A stretch of 17,623 nt of DNA from Spirochaetaceae bacterium (lineage in GTDB: Bacteria; Spirochaetota; Spirochaetia; Treponematales; Breznakiellaceae): NCBI GenBank assembly GCA_031278295.1, contig JAITKQ010000021.1, positions 1 to 17,623 on the forward strand. The letters are read 5' to 3'. Numbering within the stretch: position 1 is the stretch's first letter; each line of letters opens with the position of its first letter. The notes beneath the pieces were generated by a model. The model saw only the letters and a list, made by a program, of their open reading frames with translations, was not told where the DNA came from and made no database searches. The position numbers and the translations under genes were made by a program. Shown here in pieces: positions 7,074 to 14,883 of the stretch.

Positions 7074-7285
7074 AGCCGATTTGTTTTGGAACAACCTCCA
7101 TTAATTTTGATGCTTTTAATTGCCGGCCCCGCCGCCCATCCGCCCGCCCCCCGGCACCCTCACTCTTCACTATTAAAAACCATGCCGTCCCCATTGTTCA
7201 TGGAGACAAGTATGCGGGGCATTGAAAAACACAAGGTTTTGTGCTAAGCTATCCAAAATTCCTAAAATATACAGGAAGGGGCAGC

Positions 7286-9487
7286 TTGAAAAAATTCCAG
7301 CTTGGCATTGAAAATCCATTTTTGTTTGATGACATTGAAGAGGATGAGGTTTCTTGCGATTTTGGAGAATATTATGGGCCACTCGTAAAAAACGGTGCGC
7401 CGCCAATGCAAGGGAAAAAAAGACTTAAAGGCAGCGGGGGAAAGCTGTTCAAGATTCCCCCACCCAGGCCTACGGACGCGCACTGGGTCCTGCCCGGAGA
7501 AAAAATAGTGTTTGGAAACTATAAAATTACGGCGGGGTTTTTTTATTTTGGCACAAACCTTCCGTCGGAATTTAATGATTCACGCAACTTTGTTTCGCTG
7601 ATAAACCCGAATATTTCCATTCCAAAAAAAAAGAACCTCGATAAAAAGCAGGATATGAAGCCTAATACCATTGATTACGCCGAATTAAGCGGAATACAAC
7701 GGCGTAAATATGTTTTGTGGCACAGCGGAGGCAGGACGGACGAGAATATATACGCATGGTTTTCCATACTTTTTTTATACGGACTGGAAAGGCGGGTGCT
7801 GGTGGACAGCCTCCGCGGTATCGTAAAACGGGACGAACTCGTCCAAATACGTAACGAGGCGGCGCGCATTATTGCGCTGTACGGCGGCAAAAGCGCGGAA
7901 ATCAGGCGTACCTATTCAACCTTTCTGGCCTACCTTGAAATTGAATGCGGGGACCGTAAATTATACGATATTCCGTTTCCGTATTTTGAATGTAAAACAT
8001 ACAGGGAAACCGATGTTTTTACGGCATACATAAATACGGCCTTGTCCCAGTGCATGGAATACGCCGTACCGGTGAACGCCGAACTTGCATACGGCTGGTA
8101 TATTCTTTTATGCGATGCAGGCAAAAACAGCCCGGCTTCCACTTGCGGGGATGTATTCAAGGATCTTTTTGTTATACGCTACGGCGAAATGTACGGAAAA
8201 GGTTTTTTGATAAAGAAAAACAAAACATCCGTTGCGACAGCGGAAGAATTTTGTTACAAGCCTGAATGTGACAGTCTACAGAATACCCCGGCTTCCCGGC
8301 TGTACTACAGGGCGGTCGTTTCCGATCAAAAGGCTTACAGGTATAAACTGGAAGAAATTGCACTGCACTGCATGGATGAAATTGCCCCCTATCTGCGCAT
8401 GGTAAAAAAATCCGGCTCAGAGGCCGAAAACATTTTTTTGCTGCCGTCCGCGCTTTGGAGTCGGGAAGATGCGGCGGCATTGCGGCGTTTTACGGAGGGA
8501 CTGGGCGAAGGTATGTTTTTTATCTCTCTCAGCCAATTTAAAAAAGTGTTTTTCAGGACGGTTCCGTTTTCGCAGACTTCTTTTTTTGGCCTTGTCCGTG
8601 CGCTTGAAGTTGAAAATATAGCGATAGAACCTGATGTTTTATCATTTCCGGACCGGATGACCGACGTATTTTTGTTGCATAAGCTAAAAAATAAAATTCC
8701 TAAAATCCGTTTGGACTCTGATTATTTCTTTTCCACAGAAGTAATTGAATTATCAACTTCCGCATACAAGCTCTGTGTACCGCAGACAGAAGAATCATTT
8801 ACATGGTATTATCCGATAAACCTGAAAGGCTATTTTCATGAGCGTCTTTCCGCTTATGTCCAACTGCTTATGCAGTATCCGCTGCCTTTGCAGCAGTGTA
8901 TCAAACGGTTGACGAAATTTCACCCGAATGACAAAAAGTATATCACAAAACATATTCAGGAAGAAGTACTTAAAGATTACAATACAAGTTATGAGGCCAT
9001 ATCCGTAATTGAAAAACTGTACAAGGGCTTTGGATTTTCCGAAAAGGAATTGTACGGCGATATTCATGCCGGCAGCGCTACGCTTCCGGAGAAGAAAAAG
9101 GGTACGGTTAAACTTGACAAAAACAAAATCAAGCAGTTGAGGAAAGACAGCGATCATGTTTATAATATGCTTTCAGGCATTTTCAAGGATGATGACGCGG
9201 CGGAAACCGCCGTTATAAATGCCGAGGTCAAAACGGATTCAAAGCGGGCGGGCAGCGGCTATTTTAACGAGGCCCAAACGCTGTTTCTGAAAACCATCCT
9301 TTCGCGTCCGGAATGGCGACGGGAGGAACTGGCCGAAGACGCGAAGCGGCATAGCCTGATGCTTGACGGGTTTATTGAAATGGTAAACGAAGTGGCCTAT
9401 AATGCATTTGATGACGCGCTTATTGAAGGCGATGAAATTATAACAATAAATACGGATATTGCCGTGATGATGACGGAGAGATTATAA
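7286..9487 (+). CDS. sngA: TerB-N/TerB-C domain protein, Shango defence component
   Basis: 733 aa from TTG at 7286, chosen because AGGAAGGGG (7273-7281) lies 4 nt ahead; an in-frame GTG at 7241 has no such site. A TerB-N domain spans about residues 65-235, marked by WHSGGRTDENIYAW, LFLYGLERRVLVD (163-175) and RRTYSTFLAYLE. The last ~80 residues match TerB-C (SGYFNEAQTLFLKTILSRPEW onward, ending at a hydrophobic ITINTDIAVMMTE). The ~400-residue middle has no TerB core that I can recognise by eye. TerB-N/TerB-C proteins next to a DUF2791 ATPase and an Lhr-like helicase form the Shango anti-phage system. How the TerB protein acts is not settled. The gene stops 2 bp before the next one. Confidence 0.85.
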   Translation: MKKFQLGIENPFLFDDIEEDEVSCDFGEYYGPLVKNGAPPMQGKKRLKGSGGKLFKIPPPRPTDAHWVLPGEKIVFGNYKITAGFFYFGTNLPSEFNDSRNFVSLINPNISIPKKKNLDKKQDMKPNTIDYAELSGIQRRKYVLWHSGGRTDENIYAWFSILFLYGLERRVLVDSLRGIVKRDELVQIRNEAARIIALYGGKSAEIRRTYSTFLAYLEIECGDRKLYDIPFPYFECKTYRETDVFTAYINTALSQCMEYAVPVNAELAYGWYILLCDAGKNSPASTCGDVFKDLFVIRYGEMYGKGFLIKKNKTSVATAEEFCYKPECDSLQNTPASRLYYRAVVSDQKAYRYKLEEIALHCMDEIAPYLRMVKKSGSEAENIFLLPSALWSREDAAALRRFTEGLGEGMFFISLSQFKKVFFRTVPFSQTSFFGLVRALEVENIAIEPDVLSFPDRMTDVFLLHKLKNKIPKIRLDSDYFFSTEVIELSTSAYKLCVPQTEESFTWYYPINLKGYFHERLSAYVQLLMQYPLPLQQCIKRLTKFHPNDKKYITKHIQEEVLKDYNTSYEAISVIEKLYKGFGFSEKELYGDIHAGSATLPEKKKGTVKLDKNKIKQLRKDSDHVYNMLSGIFKDDDAAETAVINAEVKTDSKRAGSGYFNEAQTLFLKTILSRPEWRREELAEDAKRHSLMLDGFIEMVNEVAYNAFDDALIEGDEIITINTDIAVMMTERL

Positions 9488-9489
9488 AG

Positions 9490-10782
9490 ATGGCGGAAAC
9501 AATCAGAATAAAAGACAGGGACGCTGTAATACAATCACTTAGGGCCGGCGTGGTTCCGCGCACCGCACAGCATTTGATACAGGTTGGACGAAAACTTGAA
9601 ATCGAAGCGATGCTTCAGGATATTAACCGCATAATTGACGGCGGTTCTTCCATACGTTTTGTAATTGGCGAATACGGCGCCGGTAAAACTTTTTTTCTGA
9701 ACCTTGTACGTTCCATCGCGATGGAAAAAGGAATAGTATGTGCCAACGCCGATCTGACGCCGGACAAACGGCTGCACGCTACAGGCGGTTATGCCAAGTC
9801 TCTATATATGGAATTGATGCGCAACCTTTCGACACGGACAAAACCGGAAGGCGGCGCGATGACAAACGTTGTTGAACGTTTTATAACCGCGGCGCACAGC
9901 GAGGCAAAAGATTCGGATGAGACCGTTTCGGCTGTGATACAGAATAAACTTGCAAAACTTACCGAACTCGTAAACGGCTACGATTTTGCCGAAGTGATAA
10001 ACGCCTACTGGGTGGCTTACGACAAAGGAGATGACACGCGCAAACAGGATGCGGTGCGCTGGCTGCGCGGGGAATTTTCTACAAAGACGGATGCCCGCAA
10101 GTCGCTCGGCGTGCGCACAATTATAGACGATTCGACGTGGTACGATCAGCTTAAACTGTTTGCCCGTTTTGTGCGGCTTGCCGGCTATTCCGGCTTTGTT
10201 GTCTGCCTTGACGAAATGGTCAATATCTACAAGTTGTCAAACCCAAAGGCCCGCAATTCCAACTACGAACAGATACTACGCATCGTGAACGACACCTTGC
10301 AGGGCAGCGCGGGCGGGCTTGGTTTTCTCATGGGCGGTACTCCGGAATTCCAGCTTGATACACGGCGCGGCATGTTCAGCTATGACGCGCTCCGGCGCAG
10401 ACTGGGCGAGAATGCCTTTGCCAAACAGCACGGCCTTGTCGATTTTTCGGGCCCCGTTATACGCCTCTCCAGCCTTAGTCAGGAAGACTTTTACGTTTTG
10501 CTGGACAAGATACGCCTTGTGTACGCCTATGGCGACGAGGCAAAAACGCTGCTGCCCCGGAGCGCGATTGAAGCATTCATGAAACACTGCGCCAAACGGC
10601 TCGGCAATGAATACTTCAGGACGCCGGGAACTACGATAACGTCTTTTATCAACCTGCTCGCGGTTCTTGAACAGAACGCCGGATCGGACTGGAAAAATCT
10701 ACTTGGCAAGGTTGAATTCAAAAAAGACGAGGGCGGGGCGCGCGACAGGCTGTCGCCGGATGATGATTTGGTCGCGTGCTAG
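9490..10782 (+). CDS. sngB: DUF2791/BrxD-like P-loop ATPase, Shango defence component
   Basis: 430 aa. The Walker A motif is GEYGAGKT (60-67). The Walker B is FVVCLDEM (236-243), with Asp241/Glu242. A sensor-like FLMGGTPEF (279-287) follows, then an Arg-rich DALRRRLGENAF segment. This is the arrangement of the DUF2791 (BREX BrxD-like) ATPases, which accompany Lhr-like helicases in BREX type 2 and in Shango. The absence of pglX, pglZ, brxL or other BREX genes, and the TerB gene upstream, argue for Shango. The start ATG is 2 bp after sngA, and the stop TAG directly abuts the sngC ATG, so all three genes are probably translationally coupled. Likely role: ATP-dependent switch or loader for the helicase (inference). 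Confidence 0.9.
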   Translation: MAETIRIKDRDAVIQSLRAGVVPRTAQHLIQVGRKLEIEAMLQDINRIIDGGSSIRFVIGEYGAGKTFFLNLVRSIAMEKGIVCANADLTPDKRLHATGGYAKSLYMELMRNLSTRTKPEGGAMTNVVERFITAAHSEAKDSDETVSAVIQNKLAKLTELVNGYDFAEVINAYWVAYDKGDDTRKQDAVRWLRGEFSTKTDARKSLGVRTIIDDSTWYDQLKLFARFVRLAGYSGFVVCLDEMVNIYKLSNPKARNSNYEQILRIVNDTLQGSAGGLGFLMGGTPEFQLDTRRGMFSYDALRRRLGENAFAKQHGLVDFSGPVIRLSSLSQEDFYVLLDKIRLVYAYGDEAKTLLPRSAIEAFMKHCAKRLGNEYFRTPGTTITSFINLLAVLEQNAGSDWKNLLGKVEFKKDEGGARDRLSPDDDLVAC

Positions 10783-13011
10783 ATGGACGGCGATGAAAAT
10801 CCCGAATCAAAATCATTCGCCCTGCTTGACGAACGCATACGGCGCTGGATCTGGCGGAATGAATGGACGGAACTTCGTGAGGTTCAGGAACGCGCAATTC
10901 CGCTGATAATAAAACAGAAATCAGATGTGCTGCTTGCCTCCGCGACGGCAAGCGGTAAAACAGAAGCGGCCTTCCTGCCTATCCTGACACGACAGCTTGG
11001 CTTGCCCGGCATGGGGCTTACAATTTACATCAGCCCCCTTAGCGCCCTTATAAACGATCAGTTCGGGCGGCTCCGCGATCTGTGTAAAAACCTGATGATA
11101 CCCGTTCACCCCTGGCACGGCGGAATCTCCGCTTCGGTAAAGAAACATTTTTTTGAAAAACCGGAAGGCGTTATCCTGATCACGCCGGAATCGCTGGAGG
11201 CGCTCTTTTGTAACCACGGTTTTGAAATTCCGCGCCTCTTTTCCGGCATACAGTATATAGTGGTAGACGAGCTGCACTCATTCATCGGGAATGAGCGCGG
11301 AAAGCAGGTTCAGGCGCTGCTACACCTGATAGACCTGAGAACTCAAAAAAAAGTTATCCGCATAGGCCTGTCGGCCACTTTGGGCGACATGAAACTTGCC
11401 GCCGCCTTCCTGTCCGGTTTCGGCGTGCACAAGAGACACTGCGAAATTGTCGAGGCTGCCGGCGGCGTGTCCGGAAACGGGAAAATAAGAATCTTGCTCA
11501 AGGGTGTGTGCGAAAGTTTAAGCGCCATCCCGAAAGCGGCTGACGATTCCGCCGTACCGGATACGGAAACTGCTTTCAGCGCGGCGCACGAAATTGCCGA
11601 ACATCTTTTTCAAAAATTACTGAACGGTAACAACCTGATTTTTCCGAACGCGCGGAGCAAGGTTGAATACTACACGCATATTCTGTCCGGTTTTTGCGAA
11701 GAAGCCGGCATAGCGAATCAGTTCTACGCCCACCACGGGAATCTGTCAAAAGAGATTCGGGGCGAGGCGGAGGATGCTTTAAAGTCCCGTGAGCAGGGCG
11801 CAACCGTGATCTGTACAAACACGCTTGAGCTTGGAATCGACATAGGCTATGTGCAGACGGTCGTGCAGATCGAATCGCCCCCCTCGGTCGCAAGCCTCCG
11901 TCAACGCGCGGGCCGTTCCGGGCGGAGGCCCGGCGAGGCGCAGGCCCTCCGCGCCTTTACAATCGAAGAGCCGCTTAACAGGGAAGCTCATATTTTTTCG
12001 CGCCTTAGGGAAAGCACATTTCAGATGTGCGCCTGTATAACGCTGCTGCTGGAAGGCTGGTGCGAAGCGCCCCGCCCTGCCGGCCTCCACCTTTCAACGC
12101 TGACGCAGCAAGTTCTGGCGCTGATTGCCGAGCGGGGCGGCGTCTTTCTCGACACGGCCTACGACGAGCTTTGCGAAAGCGGCCCCTTCTCCGCGGTCTC
12201 CGACGACGAATTTACGGAACTGGTACAGGGCCTTGTGAACCGCAAACTTGTGGAACAGGATCGGAACGGCCTCCTCCTTTTTACGGAAAAGGGTGAGCGC
12301 ATGGCGGGGCATTTTTCGTTTTACGCCGCGTTCTCGTCCGAAAACGAGTACCGCATCGTGAGCGGCGAAAAAACTTTGGGGACGCTGCCGGTAAATTCAA
12401 GCCTACAGGTAAATGACTTTATCATATTTGCCGGAAAAAGCTGGCGGATAAAAAGCATCAACAATTCGAGCCGCACGATAGAAGTAACGTTTTACGGAAA
12501 GGGAAGGCCGCCGGTTTTTACCGGTAGCGGTTTTTGCATAGACCCTGCCGTACGAAAACGTATGCGCGAGCTTTACGAGTCCGGCGCTACGCCGCCTTTC
12601 GCCGACGAAAAAATAAAAGAATTTTTGAATGAAGGCCGCGAACAGTACGCCCGCCACAATTTGTCAGAAAACAGCATAATCGAACAGGGCCGCGACACGG
12701 TTATACTTACATGGCTTGGCGACAGGGCGAACCATACCTTGCAATTACTGCTAAAACGCCACGATATTACAGCGTACACAGGCGGGCTTGGACTCACCGT
12801 ACCCGGAAAATCTTGCGGCGAACTTGTCGAGACGCTTGACAGGATAAAACGGGAACCGCGTCCGTCCCTGCAAAAAGCTCTGGCCAAGTCGGAAAATTTA
12901 CGGGTTGAAAAATGGGATTGGGCGCTGCCGCGTGAATTGCTTATAAAAAACTATGCCAGCCTCTACCTCGCGTTTGGCGAAGCGGAGGACTGGCTAAACA
13001 GTAATGTTTGA
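10783..13011 (+). CDS. sngC: Lhr-like DExH-box helicase (BrxHI-like), Shango defence component
   Basis: 742 aa. Superfamily 2 motifs are all present: Q motif Gln35, I ATASGKT (54-60), Ia SPLSALINDQ (84-93), Ib TPESLE (134-139), II DELH (162-165), III SATL (197-200), V TLELGIDIG (347-355) and VI QRAGRSGRR (374-382). The spacing and motif wording are those of Lhr-core helicases. The C-terminal ~350 residues would form the winged-helix and Lhr-type region. It lacks the long extension of full-length Lhr. It begins immediately after the sngB stop (TAGATG). It is convergent with the substrate-binding protein gene, 27 bp away. A stand-alone repair Lhr is the alternative, but the operon makes a defence role much more likely. 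Confidence 0.92.
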   Translation: MDGDENPESKSFALLDERIRRWIWRNEWTELREVQERAIPLIIKQKSDVLLASATASGKTEAAFLPILTRQLGLPGMGLTIYISPLSALINDQFGRLRDLCKNLMIPVHPWHGGISASVKKHFFEKPEGVILITPESLEALFCNHGFEIPRLFSGIQYIVVDELHSFIGNERGKQVQALLHLIDLRTQKKVIRIGLSATLGDMKLAAAFLSGFGVHKRHCEIVEAAGGVSGNGKIRILLKGVCESLSAIPKAADDSAVPDTETAFSAAHEIAEHLFQKLLNGNNLIFPNARSKVEYYTHILSGFCEEAGIANQFYAHHGNLSKEIRGEAEDALKSREQGATVICTNTLELGIDIGYVQTVVQIESPPSVASLRQRAGRSGRRPGEAQALRAFTIEEPLNREAHIFSRLRESTFQMCACITLLLEGWCEAPRPAGLHLSTLTQQVLALIAERGGVFLDTAYDELCESGPFSAVSDDEFTELVQGLVNRKLVEQDRNGLLLFTEKGERMAGHFSFYAAFSSENEYRIVSGEKTLGTLPVNSSLQVNDFIIFAGKSWRIKSINNSSRTIEVTFYGKGRPPVFTGSGFCIDPAVRKRMRELYESGATPPFADEKIKEFLNEGREQYARHNLSENSIIEQGRDTVILTWLGDRANHTLQLLLKRHDITAYTGGLGLTVPGKSCGELVETLDRIKREPRPSLQKALAKSENLRVEKWDWALPRELLIKNYASLYLAFGEAEDWLNSNV

Positions 13012-13019
13012 AAGATCAA

Positions 13020-13040
13020 AAACCGTTTATGTACCGGTTT
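13020..13040. terminator. Weak shared hairpin between sngC and znuA-like gene
   Basis: AAACCG (13020-13025) pairs with CGGTTT (13035-13040). The hairpin fills the short gap between the two convergent genes and overlaps the stop codon of the minus-strand one. It has A-runs and T-runs on its outer sides only weakly, so its strength as a two-way terminator is uncertain. Confidence 0.35.
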
Positions 13041-13983
13041 AATACAGTGCGTTACGCAGGTAAACAAGGTTCTGCGTCATCAAATCGTAGTAACCCGTCC
13101 CACTGTCAAAATCGCGTTTTGTAATGTTGTGAACCGCGTGAAGCAGTGACTTCTTTGCGCCCGTCTCCTCGGCAATGGCATCCGCGATGTTTTCGTTGGA
13201 AAGCTCTATGTGGAACACGACCGGTATTTTTTCGTCACGCACCTTGTCTATCAAAAACGCGATTGTAGCGGGGCTGCAATCCGTCTCGGTGGAGCATCCG
13301 GGAAACGCCGCGTAGTAATCCAAGCCGTAAGCATCCGCAAAGTAGCGGAACGGGAACCGGTCACCAAACACGATCGTTTTGCGTTTCGCGCCGTCCACCA
13401 GGTCCTTGAATTCCCCGTCCAGTTTTCGCAGTTTCTCAATGTAGGCCACCGTGTTCTTTTCGTATTCCGCCGCGTTCGCCGCGTCCAGGCTTTCCAGCGT
13501 GTCCGCGATCTTCCTTACGATTAACTCCGCGTTCCTAGGCGAGGTCCAAACATGTTCATCGTACTCCGTTTCCGCTTCTTCCTCACCGCCGTCCTCTTCT
13601 TCCTCCTGCATACCCTCGACGATTTCTTCCTCAACCACATCAACGGCATCCATCAGCCTTATGGTGATCATGTTGGTATCCATCGAGTCCAAAATCCTGT
13701 CCACCCATGCATCCGATTCGCCGCCGACATAGATAAAAATATCGCTGTTTTGAATCGTAATGATGTCGCGGGGCGACGGTTCAAACGAGTGGCTCTCCGC
13801 GCCCGGCGGCAGCAGCATGGTCAGATTCACATTGTCCCCGGCGATTTCACGCGCAAAATCGTAAGCCGGAAAAATCGTAGTGACGACAGCCGGCTTGCCG
13901 TCAGCTTTGACGGCTTTTTTCCCTGACGCAAATACGCTTACAGCAGCGCATATCAACAAACAAATAAATAAAAATCTTTTCAC
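13039..13983 (-). CDS. znuA: Zn/Mn-type ABC transporter substrate-binding protein (ZnuA/TroA family)
   Basis: 314 aa from a GTG start with AGGAG 7 nt ahead. A signal peptide (residues 1-19, ending VFA) has no clear lipobox Cys. Family features: TTIFPAYDFAREIAGD (35-50), the metal ligand His65 in LLPPGAESHSFEPSP, and His144 in DEHVWTSP. Between them the usual His-rich loop is replaced by an acidic one (about 116-143, with runs of Glu). The third ligand region reads FGDRFPFRYFADAYG rather than the common FHDAYGYF, and the fourth region is AAFPGCSTETDCSPAT with two unusual Cys. The fold and uptake role are clear; the metal is uncertain (zinc favoured by the Fur-family neighbour). No permease or ATPase gene is adjacent, so it must work with components encoded elsewhere. 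Confidence 0.85.
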   Translation of the reverse strand: MKRFLFICLLICAAVSVFASGKKAVKADGKPAVVTTIFPAYDFAREIAGDNVNLTMLLPPGAESHSFEPSPRDIITIQNSDIFIYVGGESDAWVDRILDSMDTNMITIRLMDAVDVVEEEIVEGMQEEEEDGGEEEAETEYDEHVWTSPRNAELIVRKIADTLESLDAANAAEYEKNTVAYIEKLRKLDGEFKDLVDGAKRKTIVFGDRFPFRYFADAYGLDYYAAFPGCSTETDCSPATIAFLIDKVRDEKIPVVFHIELSNENIADAIAEETGAKKSLLHAVHNITKRDFDSGTGYYDLMTQNLVYLRNALY

Positions 13984-14000
13984 AATAAACTCCTATGGTA

Positions 14001-14020
14001 CGGACTTTTCCCAAAGTCCG
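14001..14020 (-). promoter_or_regulatory. Leader hairpin ahead of znuA-like gene
   Basis: CGGACTT (14001-14007) pairs with AAGTCCG (14014-14020). It lies in the presumed leader, 18 bp before the GTG start. On the plus strand it is followed by CTTTTT, so it could alternatively stop plus-strand transcription. Confidence 0.4.
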
Positions 14021-14026
14021 CTTTTT

Positions 14027-14054
14027 GATATAAATACAAATGCCGGCTTTCCAA
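14027..14054 (-). promoter_or_regulatory. Possible promoter of znuA-like gene
   Basis: Minus-strand TTGGAA (14054-14049) and TATATC (14032-14027) with a 16-bp spacer, each 4 of 6 matches. The -35 box would lie inside an arm of the inverted repeat 14045-14078. Weak evidence. Confidence 0.3.
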
Positions 14055-14078
14055 AAACTTTCTAGTTTTTGGAAAGCC
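14045..14078. repeat. Perfect 15-bp inverted repeat, hairpin family member 2
   Basis: GGCTTTCCAAAAACT (14045-14059) is exactly complementary to 14064-14078, with a TTCT loop. It shares the AAAAACTTT core and arm length with the repeat at 1920-1955. A C15 tract starts 35 bp later, just as a G14 tract follows the first copy. Confidence 0.85.
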
Positions 14079-14112
14079 CTGACTATCTACAGCTCGTGGC
14101 GGAAGCAGCCTG

Positions 14113-14127
14113 CCCCCCCCCCCCCCC
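14113..14127. repeat. C15 homopolymer
   Basis: Fifteen consecutive C residues, ending 5 bp before the stop codon of the minus-strand Cys-rich reading frame and between it and the znuA-like gene. It is not inside a recognisable gene. Confidence 0.95.
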
Positions 14128-14131
14128 GGAA

Positions 14132-14410
14132 TCACCTGTTCAGCCGGACCTTCAGTTTAACGCCTGTCTGTATGCCCTTGTAAAAGGCCGTCCGACTGGA
14201 AACAAAAAAAACGGCCCCCCCGGCGCCCGTGCAGGCGGAGGCCTGCACGGGCGCGTCCTGCGCGAGTTGCAGGCGCAAACATAGGGCGCAGTCGCACCCG
14301 CATTCGCAGGCTGTACAGGCCGCAAAAAAATTTTCCGCCTCCAGAGACACCACGCAAAAACAAAGGCAGGCCGTAAGGGCGATTAAAAAAACTGTTTTTT
14401 GCCTAAACAT
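14132..14410 (-). CDS. Possible small exported Cys-rich protein
   Basis: 92 aa from ATG at 14410, 14 bp after the Fur-family gene stop. Residues 1-25 look like a signal peptide (MFRQK, hydrophobic core, then SLEA). The mature part begins with a Cys-rich stretch, AACTACECGCDCALC (30-44), holding six of its seven Cys. Such spacing could bind metal, and the location between a Fur-family regulator and a metal-binding protein fits, but I recognise no family. Against it: no clear ribosome-binding site, and a 14-bp perfect GC-rich hairpin followed by a T8 run lies inside the frame (14202-14254), which looks like a terminator. It may be real or a chance frame. Confidence 0.4.
   Translation of the reverse strand: MFRQKTVFLIALTACLCFCVVSLEAENFFAACTACECGCDCALCLRLQLAQDAPVQASACTGAGGAVFFVSSRTAFYKGIQTGVKLKVRLNR
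14202..14254 (-). terminator. Strong hairpin with downstream T8 run
   Basis: GCGCCCGTGCAGGC (14223-14236) is perfectly complementary to 14241-14254 around a GGAG loop. On the minus strand the stem is followed after about 13 nt by TTTTTTTT (14209-14202). This would end transcription from the Fur-family gene, but it lies inside the possible Cys-rich frame. The gap between stem and T-run is longer than in a textbook terminator. Confidence 0.5.
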
Positions 14411-14424
14411 TGTACCGGACCGGA

Positions 14425-14847
14425 TCAAAATGCCGCGCTCTTCCGGCATTTTTCACACTTGCCGTAAAATACGGTTTTAAGCATATCGAGCTGAAAATCA
14501 TGGCTCGAAAGAAGGTGACTTTCTATTTCGTCAAGCAGCTCGCAGTCCAGATGTATCAGTACGCCGCAGTCCTCGCACAAAAGATGAAAGTGGCCGCCGC
14601 ATTTTGCCGCGTCGCTTATGTACTGGTAACAGGCGCTTGCCCCGCCGGTGATCGCGTACTTTCGTATCTTTCCATCCGCCGCAAGTTTTTCAAGATGACG
14701 GTATATGGTAGACATCCCTACAAGGACGCCATCGTCTTCAAAGTGCCGCATGATCTGATTCGCGGTAACATGGGCGCCGCCCAGCGAGCTCATGTACTCC
14801 AGCACCTGCCGCCTCTGCCGCGTGTTATAGTTTTCCGGTCTTTCCAT
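14425..14847 (-). CDS. Fur-family metal-dependent repressor (Zur/PerR/Fur type)
   Basis: 140 aa from ATG at 14847 (MERPENYNTRQRRQ). Another 20 residues could be added upstream, but they would be encoded by the operator and promoter. The N-terminal winged helix includes THE DNA-recognition region GVLVGMSTIYRHLEKLAADGKI (40-61). The C-terminal domain has HFHLLCEDCG (86-95) and CEKC (131-134): the two CxxC pairs of the structural zinc site, plus His ligands. No Shine-Dalgarno sequence precedes the ATG, and the -10 box ends 7 nt before it, so the mRNA is probably leaderless. The neighbouring substrate-binding protein gene favours a zinc or manganese sensor, but the sequence alone does not separate Zur from Fur or PerR. 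Confidence 0.9.
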   Translation of the reverse strand: MERPENYNTRQRRQVLEYMSSLGGAHVTANQIMRHFEDDGVLVGMSTIYRHLEKLAADGKIRKYAITGGASACYQYISDAAKCGGHFHLLCEDCGVLIHLDCELLDEIESHLLSSHDFQLDMLKTVFYGKCEKCRKSAAF

Positions 14848-14854
14848 AAACAGA

Positions 14855-14883
14855 ATATTAACAGGGCGGCCCGCCAATGTCAA
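14855..14883 (-). promoter_or_regulatory. Promoter of the Fur-family gene, leaderless
   Basis: Minus strand: perfect TTGACA (14883-14878), 17-bp spacer, TAATAT (14860-14855). The start ATG begins 7 nt after the -10 box, the place where transcription itself should begin. Confidence 0.65.

Noticed and set aside
7222..7268. TTGAAA or TTGTGC with TAAAAT as a promoter for the defence operon
   Set aside because: The pairs match the consensus poorly, and the TAAAAT option would start transcription inside or just before the ribosome-binding site.
7241..7285. Longer start (GTG at 7241) for the TerB-domain gene
   Set aside because: No ribosome-binding site precedes it, while TTG at 7286 follows AGGAAGGGG.
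9490..13011. Reading the ATPase-helicase pair as part of a BREX type 2 locus
   Set aside because: No pglW, pglX, pglY, pglZ or other BREX gene is present, and the TerB-N/TerB-C gene directly upstream fits Shango better.
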